64,000 nt of DNA from RGIG9379 sp031553005 (lineage in GTDB: Bacteria; Bacteroidota; Bacteroidia; Bacteroidales; Paludibacteraceae). The stretch lies in the NCBI GenBank assembly GCA_031553005.1, contig JAVBMA010000004.1:62001-126000 (forward strand), read 5' to 3'. The translations under genes were made by a program, and so were the position numbers. The notes under the pieces are model-generated. The model saw only the letters and a list, made by a program, of their open reading frames with translations, searched no databases and was not told the origin of the DNA. Positions 24,480 through 31,312 of the stretch are shown here, in pieces. The stretch's first letter is position 1, and each line of letters begins with the position of its first letter.

Positions 24480-24540
24480 AAGAACGTTTTCTTTAACCGA
24501 TAAAACAGATTCCGCTAAAGCAGCATTTGGATTGAGAAAG

Positions 24541-24548
24541 CAAAAATA
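24541..24548 (-). promoter_or_regulatory. Promoter -7 element (TATTTTTG) before recQ
   Basis: Exact TAnnTTTG match on the minus strand, 61 bp before the recQ ATG and just after the clpX stop. Confidence 0.5.
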
Positions 24549-24586
24549 AATACTTCTTTCACTTTCTCAAATTTTTCTGCAAGAAA

Positions 24587-25822
24587 TTACGCTGCTTTCA
24601 AATTTTCAATATTCATTTTCCGGAGTTTGTTTTTTACATATTCTAATGTAATATGTAGCTCTTTTTCTCCTGATGAAGGCATTTCAAACATTACATCTAT
24701 CATAATTGTCTCGACAATAGACCGTAAACCTCTTGCTCCAAGTTTAAATTCAACAGCCTTGTCTACAATAAATTCAAATACGGACTCTTCAAATGTCAAA
24801 TTTATATTATCCATTGAAAAGAGCTTTATGTATTGTTTTATGATAGAATTTTTCGGTTCAGTGAGAATTTGACGCAGAGCGCTCCTGTCTAACTGATTCA
24901 GGTGGCAGAGCATTGGCAAGCGTCCTATTATTTCGGGAATCAGCCCGAATGATTTCAGGTCTTGCGGCGATATATATTGCAGCAGGTTTTCCGAATCAAT
25001 CTTTTCTTTTGATTTGGAAGCTGCATATCCTACTACTTTAGTGTTTAGCCTGTTGGCAATTTTTCGTTCGATACCATCGAAGGCTCCGCCGCAGATAAAG
25101 AGAATATTTTTCGTGTTTACTGCAATCATTTTTTGGTCGGGATGCTTTCTTCCGCCTTGCGGGGGAACGTTTACAACAGAACCTTCCAGTAATTTCAGTA
25201 ATCCTTGCTGAACGCCTTCACCGCTAACGTCGCGGGTTATGGACGGATTGTCTCCTTTGCGTGCTATTTTATCAATTTCGTCTATAAATACAATTCCTCT
25301 TTCGGCTGCTTTTACGTCATAATCGGATACTTGCAATAACCGGGAAAGAATACTCTCGATGTCTTCACCTACATAACCGGCTTCCGTCAGTACGGTTGCA
25401 TCTACGATGGTAAAAGGTACATGCAGCAGGCGTGCGATTGTTTTTGCCAACAATGTTTTTCCCGTACCGGTAGAACCAACCATGATAATATTTGATTTTT
25501 CAATCTCAACATCATCATTTTCATCTGCGTTCTGAAGTAATCTTTTGTAGTGATTGTATACTGCTACCGATAGTGTCTTTTTTGCATCATCTTGTCCGAT
25601 AATGTATTGGTCTAGAAATTTCTTTATTTCTACCGGCTTTGGTAAATTCTTTTTATTTATTCCAAAATTGTCCGATGAACTTTTTTTTCGGCTTTCTTGT
25701 ATAATACTATTAACCTGTTCCGCACAAAAAGTGCAAATATTAGCATTTATTCCTGTTATCAGAAGGCCTACTTCTTTTTCTGATCTTCCGCAGAAACTGC
25801 ATTTCTCACCTGTTTTTGCCAT
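24587..25822 (-). CDS. clpX: ATP-dependent Clp protease ATP-binding subunit ClpX
   Basis: A 411-residue AAA+ unfoldase that feeds substrates to ClpP. The N-terminal zinc-binding domain has C8, C11, C30 and C33. Walker A is GSTGTGKT, Walker B is GIVFIDEID, the pore loop is GYVGED, sensor 2 is in LGARGLRS. The ClpP-docking IGF loop appears as VVGYAASK, a variant typical of this phylum. Gap to clpP is 105 bp and contains two small hairpins, which may reduce read-through relative to clpP. Confidence 0.95.
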   Translation of the reverse strand: MAKTGEKCSFCGRSEKEVGLLITGINANICTFCAEQVNSIIQESRKKSSSDNFGINKKNLPKPVEIKKFLDQYIIGQDDAKKTLSVAVYNHYKRLLQNADENDDVEIEKSNIIMVGSTGTGKTLLAKTIARLLHVPFTIVDATVLTEAGYVGEDIESILSRLLQVSDYDVKAAERGIVFIDEIDKIARKGDNPSITRDVSGEGVQQGLLKLLEGSVVNVPPQGGRKHPDQKMIAVNTKNILFICGGAFDGIERKIANRLNTKVVGYAASKSKEKIDSENLLQYISPQDLKSFGLIPEIIGRLPMLCHLNQLDRSALRQILTEPKNSIIKQYIKLFSMDNINLTFEESVFEFIVDKAVEFKLGARGLRSIVETIMIDVMFEMPSSGEKELHITLEYVKNKLRKMNIENLKAA

Positions 25823-25854
25823 ATTATAGATTCTCTTTGAATAATTAATGGAGT

Positions 25855-25898
25855 TGCCTTACGAAGGCACTCATTCCGCTTGTATTTAAAAATACAAG
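25855..25898 (-). promoter_or_regulatory. Two small hairpins between clpP and clpX
   Basis: Stem TGCCTT-ACG-AAGGCA (25855-25869) and stem CTTGTATTT/AAATACAAG with a 2-nt centre (25879-25898). Both lie in the clpP-clpX gap, in transcribed DNA. A role in mRNA processing or differential expression is an inference. Confidence 0.4.
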
Positions 25899-25927
25899 AT
25901 ATTTTGCCACTTAATTATTCGCCGGAT

Positions 25928-26605
25928 TTATTTTGATTTATTTCGGATTAAAACTTCGTCGATCATTCCATATTCTTTAGCTTCGGTAGATGTCATCCAG
26001 TAATCACGGTCGGAATCTTTTTCGATTCGTTCATAAGTGTTTCCCGAATGGTCTGCAATAATATTGTATAGTTCTTTTTTTAATTTTTGGATTTCCCGTG
26101 CAGTAATTTCAATATCGGAAGCTTGCCCTTGAGCACCACCCATAGGTTGGTGAATCATAATTCTTGCATGTTTCAAGGCGGAGCGTTTCCCTTTTGTTCC
26201 TGCAACAAGGAGTACTGCTCCCATCGATGCTGCCATTCCCGTGCAGATTGTCGCGATATCACAACCAATGTATTGCATTGTGTCATAAATGCCTAATCCA
26301 GCATAAACGGATCCTCCGGGAGTATTCAGGTAAATCGAAATATCTTTTCCCGGATCGGCAGAATCCAGATACAATAGTTGTGCTTGGATTACATTTGCAG
26401 TGTAGTCATCAACCTGAGTCCCTAAAAAAATGATGCGATCCATCATTAATCTTGAGAAAACATCCATCTGGGTAACATTTAACTGGCGTTCTTCCAGAAT
26501 ACTTGGAGAGATATAGCTGTTGCTTGCCATACCCATGTATTGATCTAATGCCAAACCATTCATACCTAAATGGCCGGTTGCGAATTTTCTAAAATCGTTA
26601 TTCAT
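25928..26605 (-). CDS. clpP: ATP-dependent Clp protease proteolytic subunit ClpP
   Basis: A 225-residue serine protease forming the tetradecameric chamber used with ClpX. Catalytic triad: S127 in GMAASMGA, H152 in IMIHQPMGG, D201 in DRDYWM. The N-terminal 35 residues include the processed leader (NDFRKFATGHLGMNGLALDQY). A TAAGTTTG element lies 25 bp upstream. In many Bacteroidales the trigger-factor gene tig sits directly upstream; here there is instead more than 1.2 kb without a protein gene. Confidence 0.95.
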   Translation of the reverse strand: MNNDFRKFATGHLGMNGLALDQYMGMASNSYISPSILEERQLNVTQMDVFSRLMMDRIIFLGTQVDDYTANVIQAQLLYLDSADPGKDISIYLNTPGGSVYAGLGIYDTMQYIGCDIATICTGMAASMGAVLLVAGTKGKRSALKHARIMIHQPMGGAQGQASDIEITAREIQKLKKELYNIIADHSGNTYERIEKDSDRDYWMTSTEAKEYGMIDEVLIRNKSK

Positions 26606-26629
26606 TGTCTTTCTTTCTAATTTTTTCTA

Positions 26630-26637
26630 CAAACTTA
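26630..26637 (-). promoter_or_regulatory. Promoter -7 element (TAAGTTTG) of clpP
   Basis: Exact TAnnTTTG match on the minus strand, 25 bp before the clpP ATG. Confidence 0.6.
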
Positions 26638-26985
26638 CAGAAATAAGTTTTTAAAATGTAAACTCTAAAATAAAAAACTTTTCCCGGAACAACTAATACT
26701 TTAATCTTTTTTTATGGTAAAGCATAAAAATAAAGATTTTGTTCAAATTTGACCGCACTTTTTTGTTTGTTTTTTGTTATTCATATTAAATGAAGTTGAA
26801 AATATACCGGGTTTCTTTGAAATAAAAAGATTGTTTATGAGCGTATATAAGTAAATGTATACATATAGTCCTAAATTATTTAATTTTTATGTATAAATAT
26901 TATTGTATAAAATATAAATAGTTTTATATTTGAAAATATATTTATCGAAATATTAGGATTTAAATGATAAGTGATTGTTTTTTAT

Positions 26986-26993
26986 TATTTTTG
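26986..26993 (+). promoter_or_regulatory. Plus-strand promoter -7 element (TATTTTTG) with no gene behind it
   Basis: Exact TAnnTTTG match pointing into non-coding DNA, about 200 bp before a terminator. No matching -33 element is evident and the region is AT-rich, so chance occurrence is possible. Confidence 0.4.
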
Positions 26994-27216
26994 GCTCGAT
27001 TTATTGTTTGATTATTAGGTTTTTTGAGGCTATTGTACAAAAGTATAATACTGTTCAAAAGAAATTTTATATAATATTGCAAATAGAAAAAGATATTTAA
27101 GTAAATAGATAAAAATAGAATAACTAAAAAATAGCTGTTTCTTTAACTGAAGCTTAATTATATTATACTTGTTTTTATTTGTAATTCTCTGCTGCAATAG
27201 CAGCAGAGAATTTTTT
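26994..27216 (+). ncRNA. Candidate small RNA (about 210-220 nt)
   Basis: Bounded by a plus-strand TATTTTTG element at 26986-26993 and a near-perfect intrinsic terminator at 27183-27216. It contains no plausible ORF. Size would fit 6S-like or other regulatory RNAs, but I could not identify a known family from the sequence, and the 5' end is a guess. Confidence 0.35.
27183..27216 (+). terminator. Strong intrinsic terminator in non-coding DNA
   Basis: Thirteen-bp perfect stem (27183-27195 and 27200-27212, core TTCTCTGCTGC) with loop AATA, then a T-run through 27216. Polarity of the T-run indicates plus-strand transcription, although no protein gene lies upstream on that strand. Confidence 0.75.
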
Positions 27217-27315
27217 CAAAAAATAATTTCGGTTAGAATAATTGAATTAGACATTGGTTAGACCAATAAACGATATACATATTCTCTTAGAAGAATAATT
27301 GAAAAGAGTTTTACT

Positions 27316-27363
27316 ATGAAATCTTTGGTTGTAGGCAGAAGAAGGCGTTGGGAGGGATCCTAA
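27316..27363 (+). CDS. Possible 15-residue leader peptide overlapping a terminator
   Basis: ATG at 27316 opens a 15-codon reading frame, MKSLVVGRRRRWEGS, ending TAA at 27361-27363. Its last eight codons lie in the ascending stem and loop of the terminator at 27341-27377. Four consecutive Arg and one Trp codon just before a terminator resemble attenuator leader peptides, but no plus-strand structural gene follows until 28689. It may be coincidental. Confidence 0.25.
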   Translation: MKSLVVGRRRRWEGS

Positions 27364-27377
27364 CGCTTCTTTTTTTT
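27341..27377 (+). terminator. Intrinsic terminator with GNRA-like loop
   Basis: Stem GCGTTGGGA/TCCTAACGC (27345-27353 and 27358-27366, one G-T pair), loop GGGA, extended outward by AGAAG/CTTCT with a bulge, then an eight-T run (27370-27377). Confidence 0.7.
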
Positions 27378-27734
27378 ATAGTTTGATGCAAATAAGATGG
27401 TATTCAACGCTAAGTTACCTGTTCTTTGTTTGTAATGTGTTGATTTATAATTGAATATAAGTAAAGCTGTTACTTGCATACTTTCAAAATGGACAAATCG
27501 AATCATTAAGATTTAAAGAGATTTACTTGCCTTTATAAAAAAGAAGCTCCATTTAAGCCCTCAATTTTTTTTAAGAAACATCAGCTTTACTGAATAGATA
27601 ATCGAAAAAGAGCCGGATTCCTAGATTTTTGTTTACTATAAAGGAACCGGAAATTTCTGTTTCCAATGACCAATTCCCACCCTTATCTGTATTTTTTTGA
27701 CAGACCTATTCTATTACTTGAATTTTCCGAGAAG

Positions 27735-27784
27735 AATAAAAAATGTCTCAAAAGTTTTTTAGAATTCCGCATTTTTTTGAGACA
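27735..27784 (-). terminator. Terminator of the 27843-28445 gene
   Basis: Arms TGTCTCAAAA (27744-27753) and TTTTGAGACA (27775-27784); on the minus strand the stem is followed by TTTTTTATT. The TGTCTCAAAA ends also resemble insertion-element termini, so a MITE remnant is possible. Confidence 0.55.
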
Positions 27785-27842
27785 GAGAAAACTTATAGAT
27801 GCTTTTAATTAGTTTCCTGAAGTAGCTAATATTTTCCCGCTT

Positions 27843-28445
27843 CTAGAAAATTAAAAAACCTACGGAAAGCGCAAAGTTCCGGTTTTTAGTAGTTATATCA
27901 TAAGGGCCATTGTATAGGTTTTTGGTTCCCAACTGATAGCATAAACTGACTTGCAGTTTATTGAAAATCTCCGCTCCCAATGTTGCTCCGAAACCAAAAT
28001 CAGAGCGGTCAAAATCTTCGCTTACCCATTCGGTCGAATTGTCGGCTCCGTTTACTTCAATGTTGACCGGAAACGAAAAGTAAGGACCTATTCCTATATA
28101 AGGCTTAATAATTGGTATTATCCCCAATGTCCAGCGCACATAAATAGGAATATCGATATAATCGAAACGATTTTTTATATCAAATCCGCTGACCGTGTAG
28201 TTGCTTCCTTTCTGCGAATAGAGCACTTCAGCCTGTACTCCCAATCCGATAATCGGTATTCTTACTTCGGAAAGTATTCCTGCATGAAAACTGGTGTACC
28301 CCGATGGATTTAAATCGTTACCATTATAAGATATGGACTGGTCGGCAAAATTTCCACCGCCTTTTACTCCGAAACGTATGAGTTGTGCATGTCCGGCTGA
28401 TGCAGCGAAAATGGACAGAAGTAGTAGTAAGGTATATTTTTTCAT
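27843..28445 (-). CDS. PorT-like outer-membrane beta-barrel protein
   Basis: A 200-residue exported barrel protein. Signal peptide 1-20 (LLLLLSIFAASAGHA). The body (RFGVKGGGNFADQSISYNG, GLGVQAEVLYSQKGSNY, YIDIPIYVRW, FGFGATLGAEIFNKLQVSLCYQLG, NFALSVGFLIF) follows the eight-strand small-barrel pattern annotated as porin-family or PorT-like in Bacteroidota. The substrate is unknown and it may be structural. Monocistronic, with a terminator about 60 bp downstream. No clear TAnnTTTG was seen upstream. Confidence 0.7.
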   Translation of the reverse strand: MKKYTLLLLLSIFAASAGHAQLIRFGVKGGGNFADQSISYNGNDLNPSGYTSFHAGILSEVRIPIIGLGVQAEVLYSQKGSNYTVSGFDIKNRFDYIDIPIYVRWTLGIIPIIKPYIGIGPYFSFPVNIEVNGADNSTEWVSEDFDRSDFGFGATLGAEIFNKLQVSLCYQLGTKNLYNGPYDITTKNRNFALSVGFLIF

Positions 28446-28610
28446 ATTATAATAAGAATGAAAATGAGGTTTTGTTAATATTGATATGCTAACATCTTTT
28501 AAAAGAAAACAATTTACAATGAAAAATGTTGAACAGGAAGGTCTATTATTTTATTTAGAGAGGCAGGTTAAATTTATTGTTACATTTTTAATAGACTAGT
28601 AACCCCGCAG

Positions 28611-28652
28611 CTTTCACTTTTCACCTTTCCCCTTTCACTTTTCATCTTTCCC
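28611..28652. repeat. Two tandem 21-bp CTTTCACTTTTCA units
   Basis: Unit 1 is 28611-28631 and unit 2 is 28632-28652, differing at one base. They lie directly upstream of the TATCTTTG promoter of the YrdC-like gene and belong to the intergenic GTGAAAAGTGAAAG word family. Confidence 0.65.
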
Positions 28653-28663
28653 CTATTTATTCC

Positions 28664-28671
28664 TATCTTTG
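28664..28671 (+). promoter_or_regulatory. Promoter -7 element (TATCTTTG)
   Basis: Exact TAnnTTTG match 17 bp before the ATG at 28689. Confidence 0.65.
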
Positions 28672-28688
28672 CCGAAAATATAAGAAAT

Positions 28689-29300
28689 ATGTTAGTCAGA
28701 ATTTATCCGGAGAATCCGAATCCCCGGGAAATAGAAAAGGTAGTGCAGTTTCTTCGCGACGGTGGCTTGGTTGTTTACCCCACAGATACGATTTACGGGC
28801 TTGGATGCGATATTTTCAATACAAAAGGAATCGAAAAAATATGCAGGTATAAAAATATTGATCCCAAGAAAGCCGACTTATCGTTTATATGCCATGATTT
28901 AAGCAATATCAGCGAATATGCCAAGGTGGACAATGCAACGTTTAAGTTGATGAAAAAGAATCTGCCGGGAGCATTCACGTTTATATTAAAAGGAAATAAT
29001 AATCTGCCTAAACTTTTCCGGACTAAAAAAACAGTCGGGATTCGTGTCCCTGATAATAACATTGCCAGAGAACTCGTGCGGGAACTGGGAAATCCGATCC
29101 TTTCTGCCTCTGTACGCGATAAGGACGACGAGATTCTGGAGTATTTCACAGATCCGGAGTTGATAGAAGAAAGATGCGGACATATTGCCGATGTGGTGAT
29201 TAATGCCGGTTTTGGAACCATAGAACCATCAACTGTAGTCGATTGTACCGGAGAAGAACCCGTCATAGTCCGCCAAGGAAAAGGCATCCTGGAGTGGTAA
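28689..29300 (+). CDS. Sua5/YciO/YrdC-type L-threonylcarbamoyladenylate synthase family protein
   Basis: A 203-residue YrdC-fold protein. Members make threonylcarbamoyl-AMP for tRNA t6A37, or are YciO paralogues of unproven activity. Seen: GGLVVYPTDTIYGLGCDIFN (about 26-45), KKADLSFICHDLSNISEYA, LPGAFTFILKG, VGIRVPDN, GNPILSASVRDKD, and the C-terminal EPSTVVDCTGEEPVIVRQG. The ADLSFIC form and short length are closer to YciO/short Sua5 than to E. coli TsaC, so the exact activity is uncertain. The EamA gene follows after 72 bp filled with a short repeat and no obvious promoter, so the two are probably cotranscribed. Confidence 0.75.
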   Translation: MLVRIYPENPNPREIEKVVQFLRDGGLVVYPTDTIYGLGCDIFNTKGIEKICRYKNIDPKKADLSFICHDLSNISEYAKVDNATFKLMKKNLPGAFTFILKGNNNLPKLFRTKKTVGIRVPDNNIARELVRELGNPILSASVRDKDDEILEYFTDPELIEERCGHIADVVINAGFGTIEPSTVVDCTGEEPVIVRQGKGILEW

Positions 29301-29332
29301 CCCCCCTTCCAACCCTTCTCCCTCTCTCTTAT

Positions 29333-29364
29333 ATAACTTTCACCTTTCACTTTTCACCTCTCAA
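29333..29364. repeat. GTGAAAAGTGAAAG-family repeat in a gene gap
   Basis: ACTTTCACCTTTCACTTTTC and flanking bases, the reverse complement of the family word, fill the short gap between the YrdC-like and EamA genes. Confidence 0.6.
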
Positions 29365-29372
29365 CTACCCCC

Positions 29373-30269
29373 ATGTGGATCATCTTCGCCCTCATCTCAG
29401 CCCTTTTTCTGGGAGTATATGATATTTTCAAAAAAGTATCATTAAAAAATAATGCAGTCATTCCGGTATTGACATCTTCTATCCTTATTTCTGCACTTTT
29501 TTTTATTCCCGTCATTCTGTTTTCCTATGTTAACCCCGAAAAGGCTCAATCTCTCTATATTTACGTGCCCCATATCGATTGGAATACGCATTTCTTTATT
29601 TTGCTGAAAGCGTTGATTGTACTAGGCTCGTGGATCTCCGCCTATTTTGGGATGAAATATATTCCTATTACGATATTCTCGCCTATTAGGGCTACTCAGC
29701 CTGTGTGGACGGTGGTCGGTGCATTTTTTATTTTTTCGGAACGATTGATGCCGATTCAGATTGCGGGTGTTGTGATTACCATTTTATCCTTTTACCTTTT
29801 TTCGCTGGCCGGACTCAAGGAAGGGATTTCGTGGAAAAAAAACAAATGGATCTGGCTGATTGTTCTTGCCACTCTTTTGGGAGCTGCAAGCGGATTGTAC
29901 GATAAGCACTTGATGCGGCAGTATGACCGGATGGCAGTGCAGGTTTACAGCACGATGTATCAAGCGGTAATAATGATTGTCGTAACACTGTTGCTATGGT
30001 TTCCTACACGGGAGAAAACCACTCCGTTCCAATGGCGTTGGACAATTGCCGGTATTTCATTGTTCCTTATTTGTGCCGATTTTGTCTATTTCTGGGCATT
30101 ATCACTCGATGGAGCCCTGATTTCGGTGATTTCGACAATCCGCCGTTCGGGAGCCATTGTTCCGTTCCTTTATGGAGCTATGTTTTTACATGAAAAAAAT
30201 CTAAAAATAAAGGCAATCCTATTGGGTGGCGTATTATTAGGAGTGATTCTACTCTATATCGGTCGCTAA
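29373..30269 (+). CDS. EamA family (DMT superfamily) transporter
   Basis: A 298-residue inner-membrane protein with about ten hydrophobic segments in two EamA repeats (about 1-137 and 155-298). Examples: FALISALFLGVYDIFKKVSL at the start, PIRATQPVWTVVGAFFIFSE closing repeat 1, and VISTIRRSGAIVPFLYGAMF with AILLGGVLLGVILLYIGR closing repeat 2. DMT members export metabolites such as amino acids or nucleosides; the substrate is not predictable here. Downstream of the YrdC-like gene, probably the same transcript, ended by a hairpin at 30333-30364. Confidence 0.85.
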   Translation: MWIIFALISALFLGVYDIFKKVSLKNNAVIPVLTSSILISALFFIPVILFSYVNPEKAQSLYIYVPHIDWNTHFFILLKALIVLGSWISAYFGMKYIPITIFSPIRATQPVWTVVGAFFIFSERLMPIQIAGVVITILSFYLFSLAGLKEGISWKKNKWIWLIVLATLLGAASGLYDKHLMRQYDRMAVQVYSTMYQAVIMIVVTLLLWFPTREKTTPFQWRWTIAGISLFLICADFVYFWALSLDGALISVISTIRRSGAIVPFLYGAMFLHEKNLKIKAILLGGVLLGVILLYIGR

Positions 30270-30332
30270 AGGTGAGGTTTCTGTTCTTCCATCGCTGTGC
30301 ATTGTTGGGGAGAGTTGAGATATCAGCAGGTG

Positions 30333-30364
30333 TACCCCTCAATAGCTTCGCTTCATTGAGGGTA
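30333..30364 (+). terminator. Hairpin after the EamA gene
   Basis: TACCCCTCAAT (30333-30343) pairs with ATTGAGGGTA (30355-30364) with one bulged C; there is no strong T-tract. Confidence 0.45.
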
Positions 30365-30452
30365 ATGTATGTTTACTCCTTCGGACTGTATATGAGAGGA
30401 GTACTTTAGATATATTTCAGTAAAGTGAGTTTTAATTCCTCTGTTTTTGTTC

Positions 30453-30460
30453 TATATTTG
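30453..30460 (+). promoter_or_regulatory. Promoter -7 element (TATATTTG)
   Basis: Exact TAnnTTTG match 52 bp before the ATG of the DUF3256 gene. Confidence 0.55.
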
Positions 30461-30512
30461 TTTTCCTGTTTATCTGATTGTAGATTAACAGCATTAATCA
30501 AATGATATTTTA

Positions 30513-31202
30513 ATGAAAAAAATAACTTTAATACTCTTCCTTTTGGCATTTTCGCTCTTTTCTTTTTCCCAAAATATAAGCGATTTTTTTGCGTTTCTGC
30601 CGGATGCTTATTTGAGCCAGTTAAGTTCAAACCAGCGATTGGAGTTGCTGAACAAGGTGAAAAACAAAAAAGATAGTACCGTTGTAAATAATTATGGCGG
30701 AATATCAAGATTGCTAGCCCTTGATGACGATAATAATTATATCAAGGTACAGACTTCCGGACAAGGTTTTTTTGAAGCCAAAAGATGGACGTTGAATGAC
30801 TCCACTACTTTTTTTATTACCAGTTTCTGGGTTTGCAGTCCTGCCTGTGATGGTGGTATCAGTTTCTTTAAGGATAACTACACACCGATGATGATCAGTA
30901 AAAAACAATTTCCAAGCGTGGATGTTACCGACTTTTTCGACAGAGACAGCCTTGCCGCCAAAGGAATACCGGAAGAGGAGTTTAAAAATAAGTTTGACAT
31001 ATTTTTTGTCCGCTTTGAGTTTCAGCCCGAAAGCGATGATATTATCGTAATTAACGACAACCGGAGTTATATGAATAAGGATGACTATGAAAAATGGAAA
31101 TCCTGTCTGAAGGGAGATCGTTTGCCTATATTATGGAAAGATGGAAGGTTTGAGAAAGGAGAGGCTTATTTTGGGGAAGAGGTGAAAAGTGAAAGTTTAT
31201 GA
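30513..31202 (+). CDS. DUF3256 family exported protein
   Basis: A 229-residue exported protein with signal peptide 1-20 (LILFLLAFSLFSFSQ). The text NISDFFAFLPDAYLSQLSSNQRLELLNKV...NNYGGISRLLALDDDNNYIKVQTS followed by FFITSFWVCSPACDGGISFFKDNY matches the Bacteroidales DUF3256 family, whose function is unknown; a two-Cys pair (C109-x3-C113 region) is visible. The last codons before the TGA come from a GTGAAAAGTGAAAG-type repeat that has entered the 3' end, so the final five residues (VKSESL) are not family sequence. It has its own promoter element. Confidence 0.75.
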   Translation: MKKITLILFLLAFSLFSFSQNISDFFAFLPDAYLSQLSSNQRLELLNKVKNKKDSTVVNNYGGISRLLALDDDNNYIKVQTSGQGFFEAKRWTLNDSTTFFITSFWVCSPACDGGISFFKDNYTPMMISKKQFPSVDVTDFFDRDSLAAKGIPEEEFKNKFDIFFVRFEFQPESDDIIVINDNRSYMNKDDYEKWKSCLKGDRLPILWKDGRFEKGEAYFGEEVKSESL

Positions 31203-31266
31203 AATAGCTTTTCAAACTTTTTCCGAATCAAATAAAATGAATTGGAAATATGAAAAGTATTTAAGC

Positions 31267-31274
31267 TATCTTTG
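31267..31274 (+). promoter_or_regulatory. Promoter -7 element (TATCTTTG)
   Basis: Exact TAnnTTTG match 38 bp before the ATG at 31313; a TTG lies 22 bp upstream at 31242-31244, close to -33 spacing. Confidence 0.65.
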
Positions 31275-31312
31275 CATGAATTTTTCAAGATCAATAAATA
31301 AAGAGGCTGTAA

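Larger units (their letters stand above)
26606..27842. other. 1.24-kb region without protein genes; possible small-RNA locus
   Basis: No convincing protein gene on either strand; very AT-rich at 26640-27180. It holds the clpP promoter (26630-26637), a plus-strand TATTTTTG element (26986-26993), two plus-strand terminators with T-tracts (27183-27216 and 27341-27377) and a minus-strand terminator for the gene ending at 27843 (27735-27784). This layout fits one or two short plus-strand transcripts. Confidence 0.5.

Noticed and set aside
26606..27842. tRNA or rRNA gene in the long non-coding region
   Set aside because: I looked for cloverleaf arms, a T-loop GTTCRANNC and rRNA-like text and found none; base composition is too AT-rich for a Bacteroidota tRNA.
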